A DNA stretch of 64,000 nt from a virus: positions 1 to 64,000 of the IMG/VR virus record IMGVR_UViG_3300011116_000796, one strand, 5' to 3'. The notes beneath the pieces were generated by a model. The model did no database searches, was not told where the DNA came from, and worked only from the letters and a program-made list of their open reading frames with translations. Below are positions 54,183-62,620 of this stretch, piece by piece. The first letter of the stretch is position 1; every line of letters begins with the position of its first letter. A program made the position numbers and the translations under genes.

Positions 54183-55494
54183 ATTTAGATCAGATAGAAT
54201 TTATCGTGCGGGTGATGTGATTGTTGATGATGTCACGATAATTTCTTACTCAGGATTTAGACTCGACCTTCGTAAGATGGTGAGTGACTTTTCGATATAC
54301 GAGGACATATATTCAAATTGCTTGTCAGGATCTCTCGTCTTTTCAGATTCGATGAACTTAGTTAAAAACACACCCATAGTTGGTGATGAAGATTTGTTTA
54401 TCACATTTTATACTCCAGGTGTAGACAGTATTCCGAGAAAAGTTCGATTCAAGATTTTCAAGATCTCTACTTATGTTCGTGGTGCTTCACCAAACGCAAT
54501 TGCAGTGAGATTGGAATTTGTATCACACATGTCGGAGATTTCGATCAGAACAAAACTCAATAGAGTAATGAAAAACCTTACATTTGCAGAGATGGCTACT
54601 GCGGTTCATAATCAGTTCAGAGAAGCACCCTTAAGAGATGAAACTGAAAAAGTAAAAGAACTGAAGACCGAAGAGACATTTGGAAAATCTACGGTTATTA
54701 TTCCAAATTGGTCTCCTTTGTATGCAATTAATTGGTTTGCACATAGAGCAGTTTCTTTACAAAACACATCAATAGCCGACTATCTTTATTACGAGACTCT
54801 TGATGGGTTTCGTTTTAGGTCAATGTCTTCTTTGAAGTTAGAAAATCCAGTGTGCACATATAAATCTGCACCTGGTGGATTTAGATCCATTGGTGGAGAT
54901 AGGATGATTGAATCCGAATTGAGAAATATCACAAGTTATTCTGTTCGTGATTTAGGTGATAAGTTAAAAGAAACTTCTATGGGTGTCTATGCATCTAACA
55001 TGCTTGTGCATCAAATGACTAGTAAATCATACTACTCTCAATTATACTCATATAAATCTGAATTCAATCAAACACCTCATTTGAACAAAGGGAGGATGGT
55101 CGTATATGATAATCCTGTCCAAGATAAATTTCTGGCGCACACGAAATACTACTCAAAAAACTATTTTCAGTTTGATGATTTACAAGACACCAGTTTCATT
55201 GATATTGCACAGAGCAGACAATCATTATTGAATCAGATGAATGCTATGACACTAGTGATTGATGTTTATGGTGATTCGACTATTCGTGTAGGTAATATCA
55301 TTAATGTGGAATTCTTCTCTCAGGAATACACTAAAGACAAAAATGATTTTTTGGACTCATACTTGTCAGGAAAATACATGATCACATCGATATTACACAA
55401 CATTGTTGATGGTGTTCATACTATGAGAATGACGATTGCTAGAGACTCTTATTATGAATACTTGCCAGATAAGAAGGCGCAGGAATTGAAATGA
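54175..55494 (+). CDS. gp27: Baseplate central hub gp27
   Basis: 439 residues (T4: 391). The N-terminal beta-barrel pattern (FRLDLRKMVSDFSIYEDIYS, then GSLVFSDSMNLVKNTPIVGD) and the later strands with LVIDVYGDSTIRVGNIINV match the gp27/phage-hub fold; DFLDSYLSGKYMITSILHNI is near the end. The trimeric gp27 connects the tail tube to the gp5 spike. It overlaps gp5 by 4 bases (ATGA). Confidence 0.88.
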   Translation: MAEFRSDRIYRAGDVIVDDVTIISYSGFRLDLRKMVSDFSIYEDIYSNCLSGSLVFSDSMNLVKNTPIVGDEDLFITFYTPGVDSIPRKVRFKIFKISTYVRGASPNAIAVRLEFVSHMSEISIRTKLNRVMKNLTFAEMATAVHNQFREAPLRDETEKVKELKTEETFGKSTVIIPNWSPLYAINWFAHRAVSLQNTSIADYLYYETLDGFRFRSMSSLKLENPVCTYKSAPGGFRSIGGDRMIESELRNITSYSVRDLGDKLKETSMGVYASNMLVHQMTSKSYYSQLYSYKSEFNQTPHLNKGRMVVYDNPVQDKFLAHTKYYSKNYFQFDDLQDTSFIDIAQSRQSLLNQMNAMTLVIDVYGDSTIRVGNIINVEFFSQEYTKDKNDFLDSYLSGKYMITSILHNIVDGVHTMRMTIARDSYYEYLPDKKAQELK

Positions 55495-56579
55495 ATGGAT
55501 CTGAAAGAGCAGATTATGTTGGTTTAGACCATTTTTTGTGGTGGCACGGTGTTGTTGAAGATATAAACGATCCAATGAAACTTGGTCGAGTTCGTGTTCG
55601 TGTTTTAGGATGGCACACAGACAACAAAACTAGTTCAGGAATACCGACAGGAGATTTGCCTTGGGCACCTGTAATGCAACCTATTACTAGTGCTGCGATG
55701 TCGGGTATAGGCAGTTCACCGACAGGATTATTGCAAGGATCTTGGGTAGTTGGCTTTTTCTTGGATGGAAGAAATGCACAACAACCGTTTGTGATAGGAT
55801 CATATAGTGGAATTCAAAAACCAGACAAGGTAAACGCTAATTCATCTTTACCATATAATGATTTCGGTAAACCCGCAAAGAAAAATGAGTTCATGAACTA
55901 TCAGTTTGGGTTCAGAGACCCTGATGGGATTTATCCTGTAGAAGGAAGAATGGGAGAACCGGATACAAATAGACTAGTTAGGAACGAGAATACTGACTGG
56001 ACTGTTGTTAAAAAGAAGAAGGACGAAGTGGTAAGTTGTGATACTGCATTGTATGGCTCTTGGGAGGAACCAAAGACCCCATATTCTGCAAAATATCCTT
56101 ACAATCATGTTACGGAAACCAAGTCGGGACACATATTTGAGGTCGATGATACACCTGGAGCGGAAAGAATTCATAGGTATCATAAATCTGGAACATTTGA
56201 AGAGATTCATCCAAATGGGAGTGAAGTGCACAAAGTGGTTGGTAATGAGTGGAACATAACACTCAACGATAGGTTGATTTTGGTGAAGGGAAATACTACA
56301 TGGAATACAGATAAACTGATGAAAATTCGTGTGGGCAAAGATTTGGAAATTGAAACTGAAGGAAACATGCGTGTACTCGTAAAAGGTAATACCGTCATGG
56401 AGACACAGGGTAATTTCTTGCATAAGGTCAATGGCAAATTCACTTGTGCGAGTGATGGAAATATGTTGTTTGTTGCTCCAAGAATCGATTTCAACCCAAA
56501 TGGATCATCATCTAGAAAGATTCAGACTCTGTTGTCTAAATTGAGATCAACTGTCAGGAAGATATTCAGTAGGAACTGA
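55491..56579 (+). CDS. gp5: Baseplate hub spike gp5, without a lysozyme domain
   Basis: 362 residues (T4: 575). The N-terminal OB-fold is seen as DPMKLGRVRVRVLGWHTD (about 25-42) and PWAPVMQP, SWVVGFFLDGRNAQQPFVIG. No T4-lysozyme-like catalytic motif follows; instead there is a conserved FRDPDGIYPVEGR segment and a long C-terminal beta-helix (repeats around VVGNEWNITLNDRLILVKGN, then KIRVGKDLEIETEGNMRVLV). The spike pierces the outer membrane, but cell-wall digestion must come from another protein. It follows gp27 by ATGA coupling. Confidence 0.85.
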   Translation: MNGSERADYVGLDHFLWWHGVVEDINDPMKLGRVRVRVLGWHTDNKTSSGIPTGDLPWAPVMQPITSAAMSGIGSSPTGLLQGSWVVGFFLDGRNAQQPFVIGSYSGIQKPDKVNANSSLPYNDFGKPAKKNEFMNYQFGFRDPDGIYPVEGRMGEPDTNRLVRNENTDWTVVKKKKDEVVSCDTALYGSWEEPKTPYSAKYPYNHVTETKSGHIFEVDDTPGAERIHRYHKSGTFEEIHPNGSEVHKVVGNEWNITLNDRLILVKGNTTWNTDKLMKIRVGKDLEIETEGNMRVLVKGNTVMETQGNFLHKVNGKFTCASDGNMLFVAPRIDFNPNGSSSRKIQTLLSKLRSTVRKIFSRN

Positions 56580-56580
56580 T

Positions 56581-57183
56581 ATGATTGGACCAAGCCCATA
56601 CAAAGGTAACTTCCCAAATGTCAAGGACACAACAGTCGATCCGACATCTGTCGGAGGAGTTTTAGTTCCTGATAAAAGTATCAGGCAAGAGTTCATAGGT
56701 TTGTCGGAAGTTCCGACAATAGAGGTTCCATCAACATATGATGATGCATTACTCAATGACGAGTTATTAAATAATTTGGAGGTTGTTGAGGAGAATTTAG
56801 AGGAGGTGTTTCCTCAGTCACCCCCTAAAGAGGTGGTAGCATTTGGGATTCCTGTAGCCGATGATGTATCTCCTTTGGCATTTGGGGGTGGATTTGGAAC
56901 TAAGAAAGAATCAGAACCGATTAAATTAGGAAGTTCATTATCTTTAGATGAAACGAGAGTGCTACTTAAAAACTCTGTGATTTCAATCGGGATTAGTGGT
57001 GGAGTAGGAGGCGACTATGAATTGGGAACCAAACTGATTTACAGTTTGGAACAGCAGAAAAAACTCAACCAGATTCTTTCTACACAGTATGTTCCGGAGA
57101 ATTTGGACACTCAGATTGTCCCCGATGCTCCTTTATTTGTGGTTGGAGATCCTCCCACCGTTGTTGATGGGGGAGATTTCTAA
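56581..57183 (+). CDS. Unknown protein between gp5 and the PAAR tip (1)
   Basis: 200 residues. Low complexity of Pro/Val/Leu/Asp; the C-terminus NQILSTQYVPENLDTQIVPD and VVDGGDF looks like a peptide for docking. No family was recognised. It starts 1 base after the gp5 stop and ends as TAATG with the next gene, so it is co-translated with hub and tip genes and likely belongs to the baseplate. Confidence 0.6.
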   Translation: MIGPSPYKGNFPNVKDTTVDPTSVGGVLVPDKSIRQEFIGLSEVPTIEVPSTYDDALLNDELLNNLEVVEENLEEVFPQSPPKEVVAFGIPVADDVSPLAFGGGFGTKKESEPIKLGSSLSLDETRVLLKNSVISIGISGGVGGDYELGTKLIYSLEQQKKLNQILSTQYVPENLDTQIVPDAPLFVVGDPPTVVDGGDF

Positions 57184-57860
57184 TGCCAATGACAAGTGAC
57201 CAATATCCGATTGAGTACTACTACCCAGGAGGTTTTGGTGCAACATCGCAGAATTGTATGTTCACTTGGAAAGCGACCGATGAGACTTTTGGAAGAACTC
57301 CCATATATGAGAATCAGAGAGTTTGCGGTAATGGTTGTAATAATTTGAGAATAACGGCAAATTATACGAGGTGTTCAGCAGCAGCCAAAAATGGAACATA
57401 TATTCCACCAAATGTGGGTGATAGGTTTACTCTTTCCGAGTGCTGTGGTCCGGGTGATGGTCCCATCAAATACGCACTTTTAGGCGGTGAATTTCCGCCC
57501 AGTTTATATTTGAATATTGACACAGGAAAATTGTGCGGATTTATAGATGGAATTGAAAAAATTGCGCCGAAACGTCTTAGTGTTCCCCCAAATTTCAGAT
57601 TCAATGAGTCTAACTATTTGTCTTTTGCAGTTGGCGGTCTTGCTGCTAGGTTTTTAGTTAGAGCATTTGATTCGGGAAATACAGGACACTATGACGATAG
57701 GTATTTAACGATGAATATCAGAACAGATTGGAGTGCTAGGCGTGATAGGTTTGTCCTAAATATCGATAATCAGTTTTACATAGATGGAAGACCAGTATCA
57801 AACAAAGAATATCTTTTGGGAATGAAAAGAAAAGGTTACTATCCAGGACCAGGATGTTGA
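57183..57860 (+). CDS. Unknown protein between gp5 and the PAAR tip (2)
   Basis: 225 residues, beta-rich, with paired cysteines (RVCGNGCNN near residue 45, LSECCGPGDG near 87) that could form disulfides or a metal site. IDTGKLCGFIDGIE and a C-terminal KRKGYYPGPGC segment follow. Ig-like or tip-associated folds would fit, but I recognise no family. Coupled to its neighbour by TAATG, six bases before the PAAR gene. Confidence 0.6.
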   Translation: MPMTSDQYPIEYYYPGGFGATSQNCMFTWKATDETFGRTPIYENQRVCGNGCNNLRITANYTRCSAAAKNGTYIPPNVGDRFTLSECCGPGDGPIKYALLGGEFPPSLYLNIDTGKLCGFIDGIEKIAPKRLSVPPNFRFNESNYLSFAVGGLAARFLVRAFDSGNTGHYDDRYLTMNIRTDWSARRDRFVLNIDNQFYIDGRPVSNKEYLLGMKRKGYYPGPGC

Positions 57861-57866
57861 GGAAAA

Positions 57867-58154
57867 ATGCCAGCAGTACATAGACTAAGGGATATCTGCA
57901 CGGGACACGGATGTTTTCCTCCGAGACCAAATATATCAGCATCATCAAATGTGATCGTTAATAGTAGAGGGTGGCACAGAAGAAATGATGGGTGGAAAAA
58001 GCATTGTTGCGGTAAATCTTGTCACGCAAGCACCACTGCACAAGGATCAACAAGTGTGTTCGTTAATAGTAGACAGGCAGTAAGAATAGGTGATCCAGTT
58101 AAATGTGGGTCAGCAGCAGGAACAGGTTCTCCAAATGTGTTTTGTGGCGGATGA
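57867..58154 (+). CDS. PAAR-motif tail spike tip protein
   Basis: 95 residues, very rich in Gly/Ser/His/Cys. It has the PAAR repeat pattern: MPAVHRLRDICTGHGCFPPR, a beta turn with SSNVIVNSRGWHR, and STSVFVNSRQAVRIGDPVKC, then GSPNVFCGG. His and Cys residues probably bind a metal at the apex. Such proteins sharpen the gp5 spike (gp5.4 in T4). AGGA precedes the ATG. Confidence 0.8.
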   Translation: MPAVHRLRDICTGHGCFPPRPNISASSNVIVNSRGWHRRNDGWKKHCCGKSCHASTTAQGSTSVFVNSRQAVRIGDPVKCGSAAGTGSPNVFCGG

Positions 58155-58170
58155 TTGAGGGAAATTACAA

Positions 58171-58563
58171 ATGGCATCATTTAACGGAAATTCAGCAGAT
58201 CTAGACATCAACTTCGAAAGAAACTTGTTTACAAATGATGTTTCTGTGAAGTCAGGAGAAGAGGCCATCCGTAGGGCAGTCAAGAATCTAATTCTTCTAA
58301 AGACAAACGAGAAACCTTTTCACCCAGAGATAAATTCAGGGGTTTCCGATATTCTGTTTGAGAATGTTGATCCGATTATCATGGAAGAACTCAAGAGAAG
58401 AATCAAACAGATTATTGCACGTTATGAGCCGAGAGTATCTAAGAGCATCATCAACCTAGAATACAACATAGACCGAAACACAGTTACCGTTAAGATTCTT
58501 TACACAATAAAGAATGTTCCAACTGTATTCACGGCTGATTTAACACTACAGAGGACACGCTAA
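58171..58563 (+). CDS. gp25: Baseplate wedge subunit gp25
   Basis: 130 residues (T4: 132). The pattern SGEEAIRRAVKNLILLKTNE, then KPFHPEINSGVSDILFENVD and LKRRIKQIIARYEPRV, matches gp25 (lysozyme-like wedge/inner-baseplate family, also in contractile systems). It links wedges and sheath start. The stop overlaps the gp6 ATG (TAATG). Confidence 0.92.
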   Translation: MASFNGNSADLDINFERNLFTNDVSVKSGEEAIRRAVKNLILLKTNEKPFHPEINSGVSDILFENVDPIIMEELKRRIKQIIARYEPRVSKSIINLEYNIDRNTVTVKILYTIKNVPTVFTADLTLQRTR

Positions 58564-60494
58564 TGTCTAATACCCCTATCCGTGAACTTGACTTTGATCA
58601 GATAAAGCAAAGCCTTAAAGATTATTTGCGTGGTCAAGATAAGTTCAAAGACTACGACTTCGAAGGGTCTACACTCAACATTCTATTGGATTTGCTTGCA
58701 TATAATACGCATTACCAGGCGTTTTATGCAAACATGGTCGCAAATGAAGCCTTTCTTGATTCGGCTGTTGTGAGAAACTCTGTCGTTTCTTTGGCAAAAC
58801 ATCTTAACTATAGACCAAGATCGAAGAAGTCCGCACGAATTGCAGTAAATGTTGAGTTATCACCGATCACATCAGGAAGATCGCAGCCTGCTGGAGTGAC
58901 TGTCGCATCTGGTAAAGAATATGTAAATGCAGGGACTACATTTTTTGCAAGAAATTCACAGGGGCAAAATGTATCGTTTGTGACTCTAGACAATTTTAGA
59001 GTTCGGGTTTTTGGAGGGAGATTTGTTGCTTCTGATGTCATCCTACATGAGGGGGTTCTTAAGACATCTTCGTACATAGTTAATGCAAAGGATACACTAC
59101 AGAGATTTGTGATTGAGGATCAAAACATTGATATAGATACGCTTTCTGTCAGAGTACAGAGGTCGGTGACAGACACAGAGGGGTTTGATGAAATCTGGGC
59201 GAGATCGACAGACATCAATACTCTTAATGGGAGTTCAAGGGTCTTCTTTGTACAAGAGGCAGAGAACGGTAAGTGGGAAATATATTTCGGTGATGGTATA
59301 GTAGGAAAGGCATTGGAAAACGGAAATTTAATTCAAATGGTGTATCTCTCCACAAATGGAGAAAGTGGAAATGGAATCGGATCTACAGACTCTACCTCTT
59401 CAAGAGTTTTCACATCAAACAATCCTGAGTTTTTGGTGGAAGTGATCAAGGACTCAAGGGGAATTCCACAGCCATCTTACGGTGGAGCAGAACCCGAGAG
59501 TACAGAATCTATTAAGTTTCATGCTCCTAAAAACTATCAGGCACAAGACCGAGCGGTAACATCAGAAGATTATCTCTCCATTCTCGCAAGAGAGTATTCC
59601 ATCAGATCAGAATCTTTCTTGGTTTGGGGAGGAGAGGAAAACGACCCACCACAATACGGAAAGGTCTTCATCTCAATCAAACCCAAAAATGCGGGTCGGC
59701 TTACTATTACAGAAAAGCAAGCAATTTCTAGGACTGTTTTAGGTCAAAGGAACTTGGTTACTGTCACCCCCGAAATAGTAGATCCAGATTTGACATATAT
59801 CAATACTGATGTATCGGTATTTTATGATCCACAGTTGACAACAGCAACTCCAGACGTTTTGATATCGGGGATCTCCTCTAAAATTGTTGAATATGGAGAT
59901 ACATTCTTAGATCAGTTTGGAAAGAATTTCAGGCAATCTAAGTTCAGTTCTTTCATAGACGCTCTCGACCCGTCCATCAATAGTAGCAATGTCAAGTTGA
60001 AATTGGAAAAGCGTATAGAGCCACAATTTGAAAGGACTTTGCCCTACACAGTTAAGTTTGATAATGCAGTCTTTCATCCGGTTGATGGATACCCTCCCGT
60101 ACTTAGTTCATCATCATTCTATTACAGAGATTTAACATCGACTGCTGTAAATAAACCAACTGTTATTGCATATTTGGATGATGATGGATATGGTAATATT
60201 CGAATCTACAAAAAGGTGGGCGAGGAGAGAATTTATCTAGTTAGTAGAGCAGGAACAATTAACTATACAAATGGCCTGATTCAACTCAAATCTTTCTCTC
60301 CTTTGGGTATTCCTGATCCAGATGGTTCAGTGGAGATCAAAATTATCATTGTTCCTGATCGGGGAGATGTTTTGGTTCGTAGAAATCAAGTTTTGTTAAT
60401 CAACGACAGAGAAATAAATGTTGTTGTCGTGCCTGAAAAAACAGTTATTGATAGAAATGCAAGCGATAGTGGATTCCCATTTAGGACAAACTAA
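58563..60494 (+). CDS. gp6: Baseplate wedge subunit gp6
   Basis: 643 residues (T4: 660). The N-terminus with FDQIKQSLKDYLRGQDKFKD, YDFEGSTLNILLDLLAYNT and AFYANMVANEAFLDSAVVRN is the conserved gp6/J-like head of the wedge ring; NGKWEIYFGDGIVGKALENG follows near 235. gp6 forms the core ring of the baseplate. TAATG couples it to gp25. Confidence 0.92.
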   Translation: MSNTPIRELDFDQIKQSLKDYLRGQDKFKDYDFEGSTLNILLDLLAYNTHYQAFYANMVANEAFLDSAVVRNSVVSLAKHLNYRPRSKKSARIAVNVELSPITSGRSQPAGVTVASGKEYVNAGTTFFARNSQGQNVSFVTLDNFRVRVFGGRFVASDVILHEGVLKTSSYIVNAKDTLQRFVIEDQNIDIDTLSVRVQRSVTDTEGFDEIWARSTDINTLNGSSRVFFVQEAENGKWEIYFGDGIVGKALENGNLIQMVYLSTNGESGNGIGSTDSTSSRVFTSNNPEFLVEVIKDSRGIPQPSYGGAEPESTESIKFHAPKNYQAQDRAVTSEDYLSILAREYSIRSESFLVWGGEENDPPQYGKVFISIKPKNAGRLTITEKQAISRTVLGQRNLVTVTPEIVDPDLTYINTDVSVFYDPQLTTATPDVLISGISSKIVEYGDTFLDQFGKNFRQSKFSSFIDALDPSINSSNVKLKLEKRIEPQFERTLPYTVKFDNAVFHPVDGYPPVLSSSSFYYRDLTSTAVNKPTVIAYLDDDGYGNIRIYKKVGEERIYLVSRAGTINYTNGLIQLKSFSPLGIPDPDGSVEIKIIIVPDRGDVLVRRNQVLLINDREINVVVVPEKTVIDRNASDSGFPFRTN

Positions 60495-62603
60495 ATGACA
60501 AGCAAACCACTCAATGATATTAGTGATTTGGTGTCAGGAAGACTTCCTGAATTTATCAGAGTTGATCACCCAACACTTGTTGCATTTTTGGATGCCTATT
60601 ATGAGTGGCTACAGAACAAAGACAGATCAGGCAAAATTCTAAGCCCTATGGTTCTACAAGATGTGATTGATGTTGATGATACTTTGAATGATTTTGTCAA
60701 GCAATTCAAAAATCAGTATCTCTACAATTTTCCCGAAAAATTAGCCACATCTAAAGATGGAACTCCTTTAGATATTCGAAAATTGATGAAGCACATCAAA
60801 GCCTTTTATCGTTCAAAGGGCACGGAAAAGTCATATGAGTTTTTGTTTAGAATATTGTATGATGCTTCCGTTGAAATTTATTATCCAAAACAAGATATTC
60901 TCAGAGTCTCAGATGCAAAATGGTATCAGAAAACTTCAATAAAGTCATCAAACTCACTCGGTGACCGAATCTTTGATTCTATCGGCAGAATCATCTATCA
61001 GAAAAACATTGAGGGAAAAATAACGTCATCGGCAAAAGTCATAGATGTTAATTTGTATCAACAAGATCAATATGAAGTTGCCGAACTTGTTTTGACAGGG
61101 AAAAATGGATCGTTTTCTCCTGGAAGTAGAGGTTTTTCATTTGAAGTTGATAATCAAGTTCTTCGTGAACTTAAGATATACGATGTAGTCACATCAGTAA
61201 CCGTAAGTAATGGTGGATCAGGATATACTGTTGGAGACAGAGTCATATTTACTGCTGTTGCTGGTGATAGTGGAATTGCTGCAAGAGGTCAGGTTTCAGT
61301 TGTTAGTGCAACAGGATCGATAAAAAGAATCAAGATGGATGACTTTGGACTCAATTATGGTGTGAGTCCTTCTATAACAGTTCAATCAATAAATGGATCT
61401 GGATTTTCTGGTGTTGCAAATTTGGGAGCATTGTGTGAGTCAGAAGGCTACTATGTAAATACAGATGGCAGATTGAGTAGCAAGAAAGTCATCCAAGACA
61501 ACCATTACTACCAAGACTTCTCATATGTTCTAAAAACAGAGTTAGTCATTGATGAGTATCGTGAAGCAGTTCGTAGATTGATACACCCTGCGGGAACTGC
61601 CATGTTTGGTCAAGTTTTAATCAAGAGATGCGCTAAGGAAGATTTGACAAACGCCTCTACGCTTATGCGGTTTGAGCGTCCCATAATTGGTCATTACTGC
61701 CCATACACATTTAACACATACAACAATTTACAAGAATGGTTCTCAATTCCAGGTACCGGGGATTCGTTGGGTACGAATATCCCATCTGGATATAACCCAA
61801 ATAAGCATGACTCGCTAATTCAATATGGCGGCAAAGCCGGTACACCCGATCAACTCACCACTATCGGAAATCCAATAACAAATTTGATCCCATTTGTTGA
61901 AGCAACCGGACCTTCGTTTTCGCCTCTCGGTCTTAGCGGATATCAAAATGCAGATCCTTTCTGGATCATTTACGAGCATCCAAATAGAAAAATTAGTGGA
62001 CCGACCATAGCACAAATTTGGAGAAATCAACTGTCCGATTTTGTGAATACATGGCCTGAGTGGTGTTCAGTTACAGGTGGTGGCCCACCAAACGGATGGA
62101 CAGCGGATTTCCAAGACCCATCTTTTGAGAAGAAATATGCCTTCTTGAAATACAACGACACATCATCGTTCAGAAAGATAACAGCAAGAGCATTTTTTGA
62201 AATGCCAATCGGTGAGGAATTTGACTGTAAGGTTGAGTCTAGAGAAGCATTCGCTAGGCCAGTTATGAACATATTGCAGCCTTTGAATGGGCAGGAGGTA
62301 AACTCTAAAATAGAGTCTTGTCCAATCACAATCAGATTTGATATACAAAACAGTCAGAATTTACCTAGAGTTTCAGGTTTCGATCAGGATAGTAAGATCA
62401 GAATCTCTATGTCTCCAAATACTGTTCCTTCTCTTAAAAAACCAGTTTATCTCGACATCAATGAAAGAGAATTTCATGCAAATTCTGTGCCCGAAGGCAT
62501 TTATTCTGTTCGTGTGGATGTTGTTGATAGATTATTCAGGCCCATACAGAGATTGTCTGACAGCGTAGTCTTTGAATATACATGCTTACCACCAAATCCG
62601 TGA
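60495..62603 (+). CDS. Putative baseplate wedge protein in the gp7 position
   Basis: 702 residues, directly after the gp6 stop (TAA ATG). Around residue 100 the conserved FYRSKGTEKSYEFLFRILYD and VEIYYPKQDILRVSD motifs define a large baseplate protein that follows gp6 in many aquatic T4-like phages. The middle (about 220-320) has a Gly-rich beta domain (VTVSNGGSGYTVGD), and the C-terminus (about 580-702) is an Ig-like domain ending in CLPPNP. T4 gp7 is much larger (1032 residues) and I do not see alignment, so the equivalence is by position. Confidence 0.65.
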   Translation: MTSKPLNDISDLVSGRLPEFIRVDHPTLVAFLDAYYEWLQNKDRSGKILSPMVLQDVIDVDDTLNDFVKQFKNQYLYNFPEKLATSKDGTPLDIRKLMKHIKAFYRSKGTEKSYEFLFRILYDASVEIYYPKQDILRVSDAKWYQKTSIKSSNSLGDRIFDSIGRIIYQKNIEGKITSSAKVIDVNLYQQDQYEVAELVLTGKNGSFSPGSRGFSFEVDNQVLRELKIYDVVTSVTVSNGGSGYTVGDRVIFTAVAGDSGIAARGQVSVVSATGSIKRIKMDDFGLNYGVSPSITVQSINGSGFSGVANLGALCESEGYYVNTDGRLSSKKVIQDNHYYQDFSYVLKTELVIDEYREAVRRLIHPAGTAMFGQVLIKRCAKEDLTNASTLMRFERPIIGHYCPYTFNTYNNLQEWFSIPGTGDSLGTNIPSGYNPNKHDSLIQYGGKAGTPDQLTTIGNPITNLIPFVEATGPSFSPLGLSGYQNADPFWIIYEHPNRKISGPTIAQIWRNQLSDFVNTWPEWCSVTGGGPPNGWTADFQDPSFEKKYAFLKYNDTSSFRKITARAFFEMPIGEEFDCKVESREAFARPVMNILQPLNGQEVNSKIESCPITIRFDIQNSQNLPRVSGFDQDSKIRISMSPNTVPSLKKPVYLDINEREFHANSVPEGIYSVRVDVVDRLFRPIQRLSDSVVFEYTCLPPNP

Positions 62604-62605
62604 GG

Positions 62606-62613
62606 TCTAAATA
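62606..62613 (+). promoter_or_regulatory. Late promoter box TCTAAATA, leaderless layout
   Basis: 7 nt before the gp8 ATG at 62621, with no ribosome site. Confidence 0.65.
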
Positions 62614-62620
62614 AACAGCC

